A DNA stretch of 64,000 nucleotides from Thiobacillus denitrificans (GCF_001530125.1 NZ_LDUG01000048.1:81858-145857), one strand, 5' to 3'. Counted from the stretch's first letter, positions 43,617 to 53,745 are shown. The notes: generated by a model from the letters alone, not told the origin. Numbers and translations are program-made.

Positions 43617-44909
43617 TCATTCGTCGGCGTCGAGCAGGCGCGCGGCGGTCGCGTCCGGGTGGTCGAGTTCGACCCGCTCGATCTGCTGGAAGCGGCGGCT
43701 GATCTTGTCGCTGGAAATGCGCACCTCGCTGACATCCTTGTTGGCCTGCTCGATGTGGGAGGCGAGCTTTTTCATGCGCTCATCGAAGCGCGCAAAGTCC
43801 TTTGCCAGCTTGCTGAGCTCGTCCTTGATCACGTGCGCCATGCGTCGCGTTTCCGAATCTCGGATCACCGCCCGCGCGGTGTTCAGCACCGCCATCAGCG
43901 TGGTCGGCGAGGTCAGCCACACGCGCTTTTTCTGCGCATGCTCGACCAGATCGGGATGGTAGGCGTGGATTTCGGCGAACACCGCCTCGGCGGGCAGGAA
44001 CATCACCGCGCCGTCGGAGGTTTCGCCGGCGACGATGTATTTGGCGGCGATGTCGTCGACGTGTTTTTTCACGTCCAACTTGAACTGCCGCTTCGCCGCA
44101 TCGCGCTCGGCCGTCGGCAGGCTGTCGTCGAACATGCGGCTGTAGTTTTCCAGCGGAAACTTGGAGTCGACGCAGACGGTGCCGGTTGGCTCGGGCAGGA
44201 TCAGCACGCAGTCGACGCGTGCGCCGCTCTTCAGGGTGTGTTGAAACGCGAAGGCGTCGGGCGGCAGGCTGTTTCTTACCAGCGCTTCCAGTTGGACTTC
44301 GCCAAAGGCGCCGCGTGAGCGCTTGTCGCCCAATATTTCCTGCAGCGACACAACATTGGACGCCAGGTCTTCGATCTTTTTCTGCGCCTCGTCGATCACC
44401 GCCAGCCGCGACATCACCGAAGTAAATGTCTCGTTGGTTTTCTTGAAGCCTTCGTCGAGCCGCTCGGCCACTTTTCCGGAGATTTCGTTGAGCCGGCCGT
44501 CGACCGTCTGCGACAGCTGCTGCACGCGCTCGTTGAACTGCGCGGTCATGCCTTTCAGCGTGTCCTGCAGCATGCTTTGCTCGGCGCGTCCCTGCCCGAT
44601 CAGCTTTTCCAGCATCGTGGTCTGGAACTGGCCGAACTGGCCGGTGACGGTTGCGCGCGTTTCTGCCAGCCGCTCGGTCTGTGCGATCTGCAGGGCCGCC
44701 AGCTGGCTCTGCATGCGGTCGGACTGCTGCGCCAGGCCCGTGTGCAGGTCGGTCAGTACCGCGCGGTGACGGGCTTCCATGTCCTGGGTCAGCAAGGCGG
44801 GCAGCCCGGTTTGCTCCCGCCTTAGCGCATGGATGCGCAGCAGCAGCAAAACAGTCAATAGGATGAGGACGGCAAGGCCGACGAGGAGGCCGATTTCGAC
44901 AGGACGCAT
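43617..44909 (-). CDS. rmuC: DNA recombination protein RmuC
   Basis: A 430-aa protein: N-terminal membrane anchor (VEIGLLVGLAVLILLTVLLLL), long coiled coil (residues 50-190), then the RmuC nuclease-like domain (GDKRSRGAFGEVQLEALV, FPLENYSRM, VGLTSP-like WLTSPTTLMAVLNTAR). RmuC limits recombination at inverted repeats. The start at 44909 is chosen because the anchor begins there; the longer frame adds 33 unrelated residues. Confidence 0.9.
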   Translation of the reverse strand: MRPVEIGLLVGLAVLILLTVLLLLRIHALRREQTGLPALLTQDMEARHRAVLTDLHTGLAQQSDRMQSQLAALQIAQTERLAETRATVTGQFGQFQTTMLEKLIGQGRAEQSMLQDTLKGMTAQFNERVQQLSQTVDGRLNEISGKVAERLDEGFKKTNETFTSVMSRLAVIDEAQKKIEDLASNVVSLQEILGDKRSRGAFGEVQLEALVRNSLPPDAFAFQHTLKSGARVDCVLILPEPTGTVCVDSKFPLENYSRMFDDSLPTAERDAAKRQFKLDVKKHVDDIAAKYIVAGETSDGAVMFLPAEAVFAEIHAYHPDLVEHAQKKRVWLTSPTTLMAVLNTARAVIRDSETRRMAHVIKDELSKLAKDFARFDERMKKLASHIEQANKDVSEVRISSDKISRRFQQIERVELDHPDATAARLLDADE

Positions 44910-44999
44910 GGCCCCGATTTTACCCGTGCCTTGAATAAAAAAGGCTATGTCACTGTTGGTTGTTGAGGGCATGTCTTGCCCCCTGATGAAGCCCCTGTC

Positions 45000-45235
45000 C
45001 TTTGGCATCCCGCAGGCGCCGCCGTAGGAACGGCTTCAGCCTCGATGCGCCGCAAGGCGCAAAGGGCAAGTGCTCGCCAAGGCCTCGCCGCCGGGGGGCT
45101 GTTGTAGGAGCCCCCGCAAGGAGGAGGCCGTGGTTGTAAAAGCCGACGCGTCGGCAACAACCACGCACGCCCGCCCCCGGGCCGATGCCGTGGAGGTTGC
45201 GACGGTGCGCAAATCGGGGTGAGGGCGCCCCGCCC
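45000..45235. repeat. REP-like palindromic repeat (family B, copy 2) with flanking GC-rich repeats
   Basis: The core CCGTGGTTGTAAAAGCCG then CGGCAACAACCACGC (45128-45168) is the reverse of the core at 25094-25130. Flanks include TTGTAGGAGCCCCCGC (45102-45117) and GTGCGCAAATCGGGGTGAGGGCGCC (45206-45230). A further TAGGAACGGCTTCAGCC block is at 45026. This fills most of the 430-bp gene-free gap between rmuC and typA. Confidence 0.7.
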
Positions 45236-45277
45236 ACAGCGCTGGCCAACACCAACAAATAACGATGAAAGAGCCAT

Positions 45278-45309
45278 AAAAAAGCCCGGCGCGAAGCCGG
45301 GCTTTTTTT
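45278..45309 (-). terminator. Terminator after typA
   Basis: GCCCGGC (45284-45290) pairs with GCCGGGC (45296-45302) across a 5-base loop, with A runs on the left and T runs on the right, so it works on either strand. It is 30 bases past the typA stop. Confidence 0.9.
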
Positions 45310-45340
45310 AATGCAGCCCCGGCGCAAGGCCGGGTTAGGT

Positions 45341-47173
45341 TCAAGCCGCTGCGCGCGATGCTTTTTTGCGATCCTGTTCCTGCAGGTAACGCTTGCGGAT
45401 GCGGATCGACTTGGGGGTGATTTCCACCAGTTCGTCGTCGTCGATGAATTCCACGGCCGATTCCAGCGTGAGCTTGATCGGCGTGGTCAGGCGCACCGCT
45501 TCGTCGGTGCCGGACGAGCGGACGTTGGTGAGCTGCTTGCCCTTGATCGGGTTGACCACCAGGTCGTTGTCGCGGCTGTGAATGCCGATGATCATGCCTT
45601 CGTACAGCTTGTCGCCGGGCGAGACGAACATGCGGCCGCGGTCTTCCAGTTTCCACAACGCGTAGGCCACGGCCTCGCCGTTGTCCTGGCTGACCAGCAC
45701 GCCGTTATGGCGGCCGGGCAGGTCGGCTTTCACCGGGCCGTAGTCGTCGAACACGTGGCTCATCAGGCCGGTGCCGCGCGTCATGGTCATGAAGTCGGAC
45801 TGGAAGCCGATCAGGCCGCGCGCTGGAATGTGGTATTCCAGCCGGGTGCGGCCCTTGCCGTCGGATTCCATGTTGGTGAGCTCGCCGCGACGGCGGCCGA
45901 TTTCTTCCATCACGCCGCCCTGGTGTGCGTCTTCCAGATCGATGGTGAGGTTTTCATACGGCTCGCATTTCTCGCCGTTGATTTCCTTGTACACCACGCG
46001 CGGCTTGCCGACGGCTAGCTCGAAGCCTTCGCGGCGCATGTTTTCCAGCAGGATAGTGAGGTGCAGTTCGCCACGACCGGAGACACGGAACACGTCGGCG
46101 TCGCCGGTTTCATCGACGCGCAGCGCGACGTTGACCAGCAGTTCCTTGGCCAGGCGATCGCGGATCTGGCGGCTGGTGACGAACTTGCCTTCGGTGCCAG
46201 CCAGCGGCGATGCGTTGACCATGAAGTCCATGTTCAGCGTCGGTTCGTCAACCGGCAGCACCGGCAGACCGACCGGATTTTCGCGGTCACAGATGGTGAC
46301 GCCGATGCCGATGGTATCGAGCCCGGAAATGATGATGATGTCGCCGGCTTCGGCTTCTTCCACCGGCACGCGGTCCAGACCCTTGAAGCCGAGCACCTGG
46401 TTGATGCGGCCGGTTGAGACCTGCTCTTCGTGATTCATCACCACCACGGACATGCCGGGCTTGATGCGGCCATTGAGCACGCGGCCAACGCCGAGACGGC
46501 CAGTGTAGGTCGAATAATCGAGCGCGGCGATCTGCAGTTGCAGCGGCGCGTCGGGTGAGCCGGGCGGGGTGGGAACGTGGGTCAGCACGGTGTCGAACAG
46601 CGGCACCATGTCGGCAGCGGTGCCGCCATGCGACGGCGCATCCTTGAGGTCCATGCACGCCCAGCCGTTGAGGCCGGATGCGTAGATGATCGGGAAGTCG
46701 AGTTGCTCGTCGGTCGCACCGAGCTTGTCGAACAGGTCGAAGGTCTGGTCGACGACCCAGTCCGGACGGGAGCCGGGGCGGTCGACCTTGTTGATCACGA
46801 CGATGGGCTTGAGGCCCAGCGCCAGTGCCTTCTTGGTGACGAAGCGGGTCTGCGGCATCGGGCCTTCGACGGCGTCGACCAGCAGCACCACGCCGTTGAC
46901 CATGCCGAGCACGCGTTCGACTTCGCCGCCGAAGTCGGCGTGGCCCGGGGTGTCGACGATGTTGATGTGATAGTCGCCGTACATGATGGCGGTGTTCTTC
47001 GCCAGGATGGTGATCCCGCGCTCCCTTTCGAGGTCGTTCGAGTCCATCACCCGCTCGTCAACCGCCTGGTTGTCGCGGAAGGTGCCGGACTGTTTGAGGA
47101 GCTGGTCGACCAGCGTGGTTTTGCCATGGTCGACGTGCGCGATGATGGCGATATTGCGGAGCTTGCGGGACAT
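45341..47173 (-). CDS. typA: Ribosome-associated GTPase TypA/BipA
   Basis: A 610-aa translational GTPase. G1 AHVDHGKT (residues 12-19), G3 [11 protein letters not shown]4 NKVD; then EF-G-like domains II, III and V and the BipA-specific C-terminal domain ([21 protein letters not shown]). It helps ribosome assembly and stress adaptation. Full length for the family. It has its own extended -10 promoter and terminator, so it is monocistronic. Confidence 0.97.
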   Translation of the reverse strand: MSRKLRNIAIIAHVDHGKTTLVDQLLKQSGTFRDNQAVDERVMDSNDLERERGITILAKNTAIMYGDYHINIVDTPGHADFGGEVERVLGMVNGVVLLVDAVEGPMPQTRFVTKKALALGLKPIVVINKVDRPGSRPDWVVDQTFDLFDKLGATDEQLDFPIIYASGLNGWACMDLKDAPSHGGTAADMVPLFDTVLTHVPTPPGSPDAPLQLQIAALDYSTYTGRLGVGRVLNGRIKPGMSVVVMNHEEQVSTGRINQVLGFKGLDRVPVEEAEAGDIIIISGLDTIGIGVTICDRENPVGLPVLPVDEPTLNMDFMVNASPLAGTEGKFVTSRQIRDRLAKELLVNVALRVDETGDADVFRVSGRGELHLTILLENMRREGFELAVGKPRVVYKEINGEKCEPYENLTIDLEDAHQGGVMEEIGRRRGELTNMESDGKGRTRLEYHIPARGLIGFQSDFMTMTRGTGLMSHVFDDYGPVKADLPGRHNGVLVSQDNGEAVAYALWKLEDRGRMFVSPGDKLYEGMIIGIHSRDNDLVVNPIKGKQLTNVRSSGTDEAVRLTTPIKLTLESAVEFIDDDELVEITPKSIRIRKRYLQEQDRKKASRAAA

Positions 47174-47193
47174 GATGTGGGGCCGTAGTGCGG

Positions 47194-47219
47194 GAAACCC
47201 AGCATTATAACAGGGTTTC
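47194..47219 (-). promoter_or_regulatory. typA promoter with inverted repeat
   Basis: On the minus strand TGTTATAAT (47212-47204) is a perfect extended -10. It is bracketed by GAAACCC (47194-47200) and GGGTTTC (47213-47219), a 7-bp inverted repeat that could be an operator or a weak terminator for the gene upstream. Transcription would start near 47197. Confidence 0.65.
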
Positions 47220-47227
47220 TTGACTAT

Positions 47228-48484
47228 TTACCGTGCAAGCGGATGCGCCGCCAGCCGGGCGTCGATGCGGTCGATGACCTTCTGGTAACGGGGACTGCCG
47301 ATTGGCCCGAAGCGGCGGCCGAATTCGGCCTGCGGCATGAATTCCGGCAGATCGCGAAAGTTCGGCACCAGGTCTGTATCGCTGCGGGCATCGGCCAGTC
47401 GCTGCTGCAGGCGCGCGGCGGCTTCGCCGGTGGCGTTTTCGCCGAGCATGACTCCGGCGCGGTTGGCAGCCAGATCGGTGAAGCTGAAGCCCGAGCCCTT
47501 GCTTGCATCTTCTTCTTCCTTGATCAGGCCGATGGCGTTGGCCAGCCAGCTGCCGCCGTTGACGGTGATCGCAGCCGAAATCACGAAGTGTTCGGCAAAG
47601 TCGCGCCGCCCATGCAGCGACAGCAGCACACGCGGCGCACGGCGAATCGACTGACTGTCGCCTTCCAGCAGCTTGGGCAGGCTGATGCCGGAGAGATAGG
47701 CCGCCAGCGCGGTGAGCACAGCGCGGTTTTCCTTGGCTTCGTCGCCATCGGTCGTTTGGGCGAAGCCAAACAGGGGCGCGGTGATCTCAACCAGCGGTAC
47801 GGTGCTGCCTTGCGGGTGGCGTTTCAGCAGGAAATCCAAATGCTCGGCATAGACCAGCATGCGTGCCTGGTCTTCCGGCGCAATCAGCAGTTCCGCGCCT
47901 TTGCGTTCCATCTGGGTCAGCAGGATGGGATGCCAGCGGTAATCCAGGGTGGCCTGGTTTTCGTCGAAACTCACCTGGGAAAACGCATCGGCCAGCAAAG
48001 CGTAGGTTTCGTCGCGGCGCAGCCAGCGATGCGCCAGGCGCGCGACCCTGTCGGCCAGCGCGCCCGGCAGCGGAAGGCTGCCCAGCCGCAGGCTCTGGAT
48101 ACGGATGCCGCCGGGCACATCCGCCACGTCGGCGGTGAGGTTGAGGTAGCGACCAAACGGGTTGGGCGGCACGGCCAGGGTGGCGGTGAGGGTGGCCAGG
48201 CCGGGCGTAAGTTCGGCGGCGATCCCATTGATTTGGCGCAGCTCGACCGCGTAATTAAGCAGGCGGTTGAGCTCGTCCTCGCCAAGCTGGATGCTGTGGG
48301 TCACATCGGGCGTCTGGCGGCGCGGGTCGTGTTTCTGGAACAGCGATCTGACCCAGGCCAGGTCGGTGCGGCGAAATTCTGCGGGCGGCTCGATCGCGGG
48401 CGCGTCGTCCAGCATCAGCCAAGGCAGCACAATGAGCCCGGCCAGCATGACGAACAGCATATTCAAAATGATTAAACGCTTCAT
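47228..48484 (-). CDS. Conserved membrane-anchored protein of unknown function, 418 aa
   Basis: An N-terminal signal anchor (MKRLIILNMLFVMLAGLIVLPW) and a large periplasmic domain with TRP-rich and charged segments (DENQATLDYRWHPILLTQ). No catalytic motif or named family is recognised. It starts 1 base from the stop of the globin gene, so the globin and this protein are one minus-strand unit. Confidence 0.75.
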   Translation of the reverse strand: MKRLIILNMLFVMLAGLIVLPWLMLDDAPAIEPPAEFRRTDLAWVRSLFQKHDPRRQTPDVTHSIQLGEDELNRLLNYAVELRQINGIAAELTPGLATLTATLAVPPNPFGRYLNLTADVADVPGGIRIQSLRLGSLPLPGALADRVARLAHRWLRRDETYALLADAFSQVSFDENQATLDYRWHPILLTQMERKGAELLIAPEDQARMLVYAEHLDFLLKRHPQGSTVPLVEITAPLFGFAQTTDGDEAKENRAVLTALAAYLSGISLPKLLEGDSQSIRRAPRVLLSLHGRRDFAEHFVISAAITVNGGSWLANAIGLIKEEEDASKGSGFSFTDLAANRAGVMLGENATGEAAARLQQRLADARSDTDLVPNFRDLPEFMPQAEFGRRFGPIGSPRYQKVIDRIDARLAAHPLAR

Positions 48485-48485
48485 C

Positions 48486-48869
48486 TCATTGCGGCTGGTT
48501 GCGCATGAAGTCGGCGGTCTTGAAGAACGCCGCGGCCAGTTCCTGCTGCAGCGCCGCATCCACCCCCACGTCCTGCATCGCGCGGGTCATGCAGCCCATC
48601 CACTGGTCGCGCTCGGCCTCGCCGATGGCAAATGATATGTGGCGGCGGCGCAGGAAGGGATGGCCGAAGCGGTCGGTGTATTCCGGCGGGCCGCCGGTCC
48701 AGCCGCTCAAGAACCAGGCGAGTTTGTTGCGCGATTCGGTGAGGTCCGCCGGATGCAGCTTGCGGATGCCGTAGTAATCGGGGTCTTCGTCCATCAGGTC
48801 GTAAAAGCGGTCGACTAATCGACGTATGACTTCGCCGCCGCCAAGGCGTTCGTAATGGGTTTGCATCAT
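48486..48869 (-). CDS. Group 2 truncated hemoglobin
   Basis: A 127-aa trHb2. It has the YERLGG start (Phe/Tyr B10 region), the FYDLMDEDP segment, the proximal-His region FLRRRHISFAI and the Trp near DQWMGCMTRAM. Binds heme and O2/NO, with a likely role in NO or oxidant handling. ATG 48869 follows the family start. It abuts purT with no gap (purT stop at 48870), so co-transcription with purT is likely. Confidence 0.9.
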   Translation of the reverse strand: MMQTHYERLGGGEVIRRLVDRFYDLMDEDPDYYGIRKLHPADLTESRNKLAWFLSGWTGGPPEYTDRFGHPFLRRRHISFAIGEAERDQWMGCMTRAMQDVGVDAALQQELAAAFFKTADFMRNQPQ

Positions 48870-50066
48870 TCAGACCTTGATCGGTTTGACGGCGGCTGCG
48901 GCAGCCTTGGCATGCAGACGCGCCTCGTCCGCGCTGGGGGCGGTGGCGAGCGCCACCCCCATGCGGCGGCGCGCAAAGGCTTCGGGCTTGCCGAACAGTC
49001 GCAGGTCGACGCCGGGCGTGCGCAAAGCTTCAGCGACGCCGTCGAAGGCGATGCCGGTTGCGTCCACGCCGCCGTAAATCACCGCCGACGCGCCGGGTTC
49101 GCGCAAGCTTACGTCAACCGGCAGGCCGAGGATGGCGCGCGCGTGCAGTTCGAATTCGTTCTGTCGCTGCGTCGCCATGGTGACCATGCCGGTGTCGTGC
49201 GGGCGCGGGCTGACTTCGGAAAACCACACGCTGTCGCCCTTGACGAACAGCTCCACGCCGAACAGGCCGCGCCCGCCGAGGTTGCCGGTGACGGCGGCGG
49301 CGATTTCCTGCGCATGCGCCAGCGCGGCGGCTGACATCGACTGTGGCTGCCACGATTCGACGTAATCGCCCCTCACCTGAACATGGCCGATGGGCGCGCA
49401 GAAATGTGTTTCGACCTGGCCCGAGATACCGAGCGCACGCACGGTCAGCAGCGTGATTTCATAATCGAAGTCGATTACCCCCTCGACGATGACGCGGCCC
49501 TTGTCCACCCGTCCGCCGCTGGCGGCATATTCCCAGGCCGCCTGCAGCTGGCTGGCGGCATCCACCCGTGACTGCCCTTTGCCGGACGATGACATCACCG
49601 GCTTGACGATCACCGGGTAGCCCAGTTTTTCTGCCGCCGCGGTCATGTCGGCCAGGCTGTCGGCAAACACATAGGGTGAAGTCGGCAAGCCCAGCGTTCC
49701 CGCCGCCAGCCGGCGGATACCCTCGCGGTTCATGGTGAGGTGGGCGGCACGTGCGCTGGGAATGACCTCGGCCAGTCCTGCGGCTTCGACTTCCAGCAGC
49801 GTTTCGGTCGCAATCGCCTCGATTTCAGGCACCACCAGCTGCGGCTTTTCCGCTTCGATCAGCGCGCGCAGCGCCGCACCGTCGCTCATGTCGATGACGT
49901 GCGCGCGGTGCGCCACCTGATGGCCGGGGGCATTGGCATAGCGATCCACGGCGATGACCTCGACCCCCAGCCGCTGCAGGGCGATGATGACTTCCTTGCC
50001 GAGCTCGCCCGCACCCAGCAGCATGACGCGGGTGGCGGAAGGGGAGAGCGGGGTGCCGAGGCGCAT
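48870..50066 (-). CDS. purT: Formate-dependent GAR transformylase PurT
   Basis: A 398-aa ATP-grasp enzyme that makes formyl-GAR from GAR, formate and ATP in purine synthesis. GAGELGKEV near residue 17, ATP-grasp Lys and glycine loop ([13 protein letters not shown]) near 150, and metal-site [15 protein letters not shown] near 280. The start [18 protein letters not shown] at 50066 matches the family; the longer frame adds low-complexity residues. Confidence 0.95.
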   Translation of the reverse strand: MRLGTPLSPSATRVMLLGAGELGKEVIIALQRLGVEVIAVDRYANAPGHQVAHRAHVIDMSDGAALRALIEAEKPQLVVPEIEAIATETLLEVEAAGLAEVIPSARAAHLTMNREGIRRLAAGTLGLPTSPYVFADSLADMTAAAEKLGYPVIVKPVMSSSGKGQSRVDAASQLQAAWEYAASGGRVDKGRVIVEGVIDFDYEITLLTVRALGISGQVETHFCAPIGHVQVRGDYVESWQPQSMSAAALAHAQEIAAAVTGNLGGRGLFGVELFVKGDSVWFSEVSPRPHDTGMVTMATQRQNEFELHARAILGLPVDVSLREPGASAVIYGGVDATGIAFDGVAEALRTPGVDLRLFGKPEAFARRRMGVALATAPSADEARLHAKAAAAAVKPIKV

Positions 50067-50180
50067 GGCGGAATCTGGATTTGAAAAGGGGGATTTTACC
50101 GTGGGTGGGGGTGGGCGTTGTGTTTGGGTTTTGTTGTGTGAGATGGGGTGTGGGTAGACCTTCAATGGGCTGCTCACCTT

Positions 50181-50315
50181 AGGGAGACGCTGATTAATCC
50201 GTCTTTGCGAGGAGCGAAGCGACGCGGCAATCCAGAAATGCCCGCTTAATCAATGCGCTGGATTGCCGCGCTTCGCTCGCAATGACGGCTATATCGAATT
50301 AATCAGTGTTTCCCT
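50181..50315. repeat. 135-bp palindromic MITE-like element
   Basis: Nested inverted repeats: the ends AGGGAGACGCTGATTAAT and ATTAATCAGTGTTTCCCT, then CCGTCTTTGCGAG with CTCGCAATGACGG, then GCGGCAATCCAG with CTGGATTGCCGC. The whole element can fold as one hairpin. No ORF. Sits in the 437-bp gap between divergent... purT (minus) and ampD (minus). Confidence 0.8.
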
Positions 50316-50317
50316 AG

Positions 50318-50392
50318 GCCGGGGTTGCCGGCGGCAAGTCACTTTCTTTGTCTCGCCAAAAAAAGTGACCAGCCGCCGGGCTACCCCCGGCC
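50318..50392. repeat. Second long inverted repeat
   Basis: GGCCGGGGTTGCCGGCGGC on the left pairs imperfectly with GCCGCCGGGCTACCCCCGGCC on the right, and inside it TCACTTTCTTT pairs with AAAAAAAGTGA. It directly follows the 135-bp element. Another block CCCTTCAACAGGCTCAGGGCG (about 50434-50454) lies downstream. Confidence 0.7.
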
Positions 50393-50504
50393 AACGGTCA
50401 GTAGTTCTGCGAACACCTTCACTACAACAACAGCCCTTCAACAGGCTCAGGGCGAACGGGCGGAGGTGGGCCGCTTCGGCAAGCGCATGTTCAGGCCAAA
50501 CGCT

Positions 50505-51065
50505 TCAACCCTCCAACGCCCGCACCCGCTCCCATTCAAAACACACCCCCGGATCCGTCTTGCGCTCCGGCGCAATCTCGCTATGCCCCACCACCGCCCG
50601 AATCGGATAAGTCTGTTTAAGTGTTCGCAGCAACGGAATCAGGCTAGCGTATTGCGCTTCGGTGAACGGAAGGTCGTCGCTGCCTTCGAGTTCGATGCCG
50701 ATGGAAAAATCGTTGCAGCATTCGCGTTCCTGCCAGATCGACACCCCCGCGTGCCAGGCGCGCAGCGTGCACGGCACGAACTGGATCAGCGTGCCGTCGC
50801 GGCGGATGAAGAAATGCGCCGATACCCGGAGGCTGCGGATCTCCTGGTAATACGGATGTGCATCCCAGTCGAGCCGGTTGGTGAAGAGGTCGATCACGGC
50901 ATCGCCGTCGAACACGCCCGGCGGCAGCGAAATGTTGTGGATGACAATGAGCTCGATCGCCATGCCTTCTGGGCGCGCGTCGCAATTGGGCGAGGGCAGC
51001 CGGCGGGCGGCGGACAGCCAGCCAGCGGCATCGAGGACGTCGGAATGGGGGGCGGAAATCGACAT
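50505..51065 (-). CDS. ampD: N-acetyl-anhydromuramyl-L-alanine amidase AmpD
   Basis: A 186-aa Amidase_2 zinc enzyme of the cytosol that cleaves the peptide from anhydro-MurNAc in wall recycling. Zinc ligands: His43 in VIHNIS, His in VVGHSEIAP, Asp in KTDPG. The ECCNDFSIGIELEG strand is typical of AmpD rather than AmiD. The start MSISAPHSDVLDAAGWL fits the family. Confidence 0.95.
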   Translation of the reverse strand: MSISAPHSDVLDAAGWLSAARRLPSPNCDARPEGMAIELIVIHNISLPPGVFDGDAVIDLFTNRLDWDAHPYYQEIRSLRVSAHFFIRRDGTLIQFVPCTLRAWHAGVSIWQERECCNDFSIGIELEGSDDLPFTEAQYASLIPLLRTLKQTYPIRAVVGHSEIAPERKTDPGVCFEWERVRALEG

Positions 51066-51153
51066 GGCGCAAGCTTACTCGACCACTGTGAAGTCTGGAA
51101 ACATCGGCGTTGAGGCCTTAGACTGCCGACTTTCATTGATTCCACTCTCCGTC

Positions 51154-51699
51154 ATGACGCCGCTTCAAGCGCAACAATTGCTGGACAATGCCGAGTGTGT
51201 CGCGTCCGCGGACACCGTGCAGGCGGTGATCAACCGCTTGGCGAGCGAAATTGCCGGCAAGCTGGCGGCGGATCTTCCGCTGGTGCTGGCGGTGATGGGC
51301 GGGGCGGTGGTGTTTGCCGGACAGCTGCTCCCCCGGCTGAATTTCCCGCTGGAGTTCGATTACCTGCACGTGACCCGCTATCGCGGCAAAACCCAGGGAG
51401 GGGCGGTGGAATGGCGGGTGCTGCCGGGGCAGAACGTGGCGGGCCGCAGCGTGCTGGTGCTCGACGACATTCTGGACGAGGGGGAGACGCTGGCGGCGAT
51501 CCGCGACAAATTGCACGACATGGGTGCGGCGCGCGTGTGGTCGGCGGTGTTGACCAACAAGGACAACGGGCTGACCAAACCGATCCAGGCCGATTTTGTG
51601 GGGCTGGAGGTGCCCAATCGCTATGTGTTCGGTTGCGGCATGGACGCTTATGGGCTGTGGCGCAACCTGCCCGCCATTTACGCTTTGAAGGACAAATAA
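51154..51699 (+). CDS. hpt: Hypoxanthine-guanine phosphoribosyltransferase
   Basis: A 181-aa PRTase. PRPP loop VLVLDDILDEGETL near residue 95, MGGAVVFAGQLL loop near 48 and the base-contacting KPIQADFVG and NRYVFGCGMD segments. Makes IMP or GMP from hypoxanthine or guanine. It ends one base before the mtnP-type gene. The two likely act in sequence (see findings). Confidence 0.92.
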   Translation: MTPLQAQQLLDNAECVASADTVQAVINRLASEIAGKLAADLPLVLAVMGGAVVFAGQLLPRLNFPLEFDYLHVTRYRGKTQGGAVEWRVLPGQNVAGRSVLVLDDILDEGETLAAIRDKLHDMGAARVWSAVLTNKDNGLTKPIQADFVGLEVPNRYVFGCGMDAYGLWRNLPAIYALKDK

Positions 51700-51700
51700 T

Positions 51701-52462
51701 ATGCTAGGCATCATCGGCGGCACCGGACTCACCCAGCTCGCCAATCTTGAAATCACTCACCGCCAGGTGGGGCGCACGCCTTACGGCGAACCTTCGGGCG
51801 CGCTCACCTTCGGCCGCATCTGCGGGCAGGAAGTGATCTTTCTGGCGCGTCACGGCTACGGCTACACCATTCCGCCGCACGAGGTGAACTACCGCGCCAA
51901 CCTGTGGGCGCTGAAGGACCATGGCGTCGATCGAGTGGTGTCGGTGGCCACGGTCGGCGGCATTCATCCCGGGCTGATCCCCGGCACGCTGGTCATCCCC
52001 GACCAGATCATCGACTACACGCATGGCCGCGCTGCGACGTATTTTGTCGAAAGCGACAAGCCGGTCATTCATCACGATTTCACCTTTCCCTATTGCGATG
52101 CCATGCGCGCCGCGCTGCTGCAGGCCGCCGCCAGCGCCGGCATCAGCCTGCGCGACGGCGGCGTGTATGGGGCGGTGCAGGGGCCGCGCCTGGAAACGGC
52201 GGCCGAAATCAATCGCATCGAACGCGACGGCGCCGACATGGTGGGGATGACCGGCATGCCCGAAGCCTATCTGGCGCGCGAACTGGCGCTTTGCTACGCG
52301 ACGGTGGGCGCGGTGGTGAACCATGCCGCCGGCCGCGGTTTGTCGGTCGACGGCATCCAGATGGAAAAAATCCAGCCTGTGCTGGGCGAAGTGATGCTGC
52401 AGGTGCGGCACTTGCTCGAGCAGTTGGTGACCAACGACGCCGCCGGGCTGTGCAAATTCTGA
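51701..52462 (+). CDS. Methylthioinosine/methylthioadenosine phosphorylase family
   Basis: A 253-aa PNP/MTAP-family enzyme: LGIIGGTGL (phosphate loop), ARHGYGYTIPPHEVNYRAN and MVGMTGMPEAYLARELALCY. It cleaves a purine nucleoside with phosphate. Length and the MTGMPEA segment resemble S-methyl-5'-thioinosine phosphorylase of pseudomonads; MTAP is the alternative. Neighbouring hpt favours a hypoxanthine product. Spacing to hpt is one base and to rsuA 2 bases. Confidence 0.88.
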   Translation: MLGIIGGTGLTQLANLEITHRQVGRTPYGEPSGALTFGRICGQEVIFLARHGYGYTIPPHEVNYRANLWALKDHGVDRVVSVATVGGIHPGLIPGTLVIPDQIIDYTHGRAATYFVESDKPVIHHDFTFPYCDAMRAALLQAAASAGISLRDGGVYGAVQGPRLETAAEINRIERDGADMVGMTGMPEAYLARELALCYATVGAVVNHAAGRGLSVDGIQMEKIQPVLGEVMLQVRHLLEQLVTNDAAGLCKF

Positions 52463-52464
52463 GC

Positions 52465-53205
52465 ATGACGAAGCATCGCTCCATGAAGCTCTACCATGCC
52501 TTGCAGTCGCAAGGATTCGGCACCCGCAAAATCTGCGTCGCGCGGGTGCGGGCGGGCGAGGTCGCGGTCAACGGCGAGGTCTGCGACGACCCCGAGGCCA
52601 AGGTTGACCCGGCTCAGTTGGAACTGACGCTCGACGGCGTCGCCTGGCCGTATCGGGAAAAAGCCTATGTGCTGATGTACAAGCCCGCCGGCTACGAATG
52701 CTCGCACCACACCAGCCATCATCCCAGCGTGTTTTCCCTGTTGCCGGCGCCGCTGGTGCAGCGCGGTGTGCAGTGCGTGGGGCGGCTTGACCAGGACAGC
52801 ACCGGCCTGCTGCTGTTTTCCGATGACGGCCAGTTCATACACCGCATGACTTCGCCAAAAAAAGACGTGGCCAAGGTTTACCGAGCCGCCTGCGCCGATC
52901 CGGTGAGCGACGCCATGCTGGAAGCCCTGCGCAGCGGCGTGCAGCTCAACGATGAGCCCGCGCCGATCGCCGCGCTGGCGTGCGAAAAACTCGACGAAAC
53001 CACGCTGCGCCTGACGCTGGCCGAGGGCAAATACCACCAGGTCAAGCGCATGGTCGGCGCAACCGGCAACCGGGTGGTTAGCCTGCACCGTGAAGCCATC
53101 GGGCAGTTTGCCTTGCCGGAAAGCTTGCTGCCCGGCGCATGGCGCTGGCTGGAGACCGACGAACTGAAGCACCTGGAGCAGTCATGGCCATCCGCGATGT
53201 CCTGA
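52465..53205 (+). CDS. rsuA: 16S rRNA pseudouridine synthase RsuA
   Basis: A 246-aa protein: an N-terminal S4 RNA-binding domain ([22 protein letters not shown]), then the RsuA catalytic domain with the nucleophile Asp in [12 protein letters not shown] and the [16 protein letters not shown] motif. Modifies U516 of 16S rRNA in E. coli. ATG 52465 is close to the mtnP stop. Its 3' end overlaps def by 22 bases. Confidence 0.9.
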   Translation: MTKHRSMKLYHALQSQGFGTRKICVARVRAGEVAVNGEVCDDPEAKVDPAQLELTLDGVAWPYREKAYVLMYKPAGYECSHHTSHHPSVFSLLPAPLVQRGVQCVGRLDQDSTGLLLFSDDGQFIHRMTSPKKDVAKVYRAACADPVSDAMLEALRSGVQLNDEPAPIAALACEKLDETTLRLTLAEGKYHQVKRMVGATGNRVVSLHREAIGQFALPESLLPGAWRWLETDELKHLEQSWPSAMS

Positions 53206-53717
53206 AGATGGGCGATCCGCGCCTGCTGGAACCGGCCCGTCCGGTGGCGGATTTTGCTTCGCTCGAACTGACGCAACTGATTGTCGACATGCATGACACC
53301 ATGCGCGCGCTCGACGGCGCCGGCCTTGCGGCGCCGCAAATCGGCGTCGGCCTGCAGGTGGTGATCTTCGGGGTCAGCGCCAATCCGCGCTACCCGGCCG
53401 CCGAAGACGTGCCATACACAGTGCTGATCAATCCGCTGCTGACGCCGCTGTCCGACGCCATGGAAGCGGGCTGGGAAGGTTGTCTGTCCGTGCCTGGCAT
53501 GCGCGGGCTGGTGCCGCGCCACAGCGACTTGCGCTATCAGGGCTTCGACCCGGCGGGCCAGCCGGTCGACCGCAGCGTGAGCGGTTTCCACGCCCGGGTG
53601 GTGCAGCACGAGGTTGACCATCTGCACGGCATTCTGTATCCGATGCGCATCCTCGACCTGCGCGATTTCGGGTTCACCGACACCCTGTTCCCGGGACAAA
53701 ACCTGCAGGACGATTGA
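53184..53717 (+). CDS. def: Peptide deformylase
   Basis: A 177-aa metallo-enzyme removing the N-formyl group of new proteins. All three motifs are present: [19 protein letters not shown] and QHEVDHLHG. Start [18 protein letters not shown] inside the end of rsuA. The motif II residues [10 protein letters not shown] and the length fit the type found as a second deformylase in proteobacteria; the usual def-fmt pair is not seen here. Confidence 0.95.
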   Translation: MAIRDVLKMGDPRLLEPARPVADFASLELTQLIVDMHDTMRALDGAGLAAPQIGVGLQVVIFGVSANPRYPAAEDVPYTVLINPLLTPLSDAMEAGWEGCLSVPGMRGLVPRHSDLRYQGFDPAGQPVDRSVSGFHARVVQHEVDHLHGILYPMRILDLRDFGFTDTLFPGQNLQDD

Positions 53718-53745
53718 CAGGAATCTCGACGTTTTGGGGCATGCC

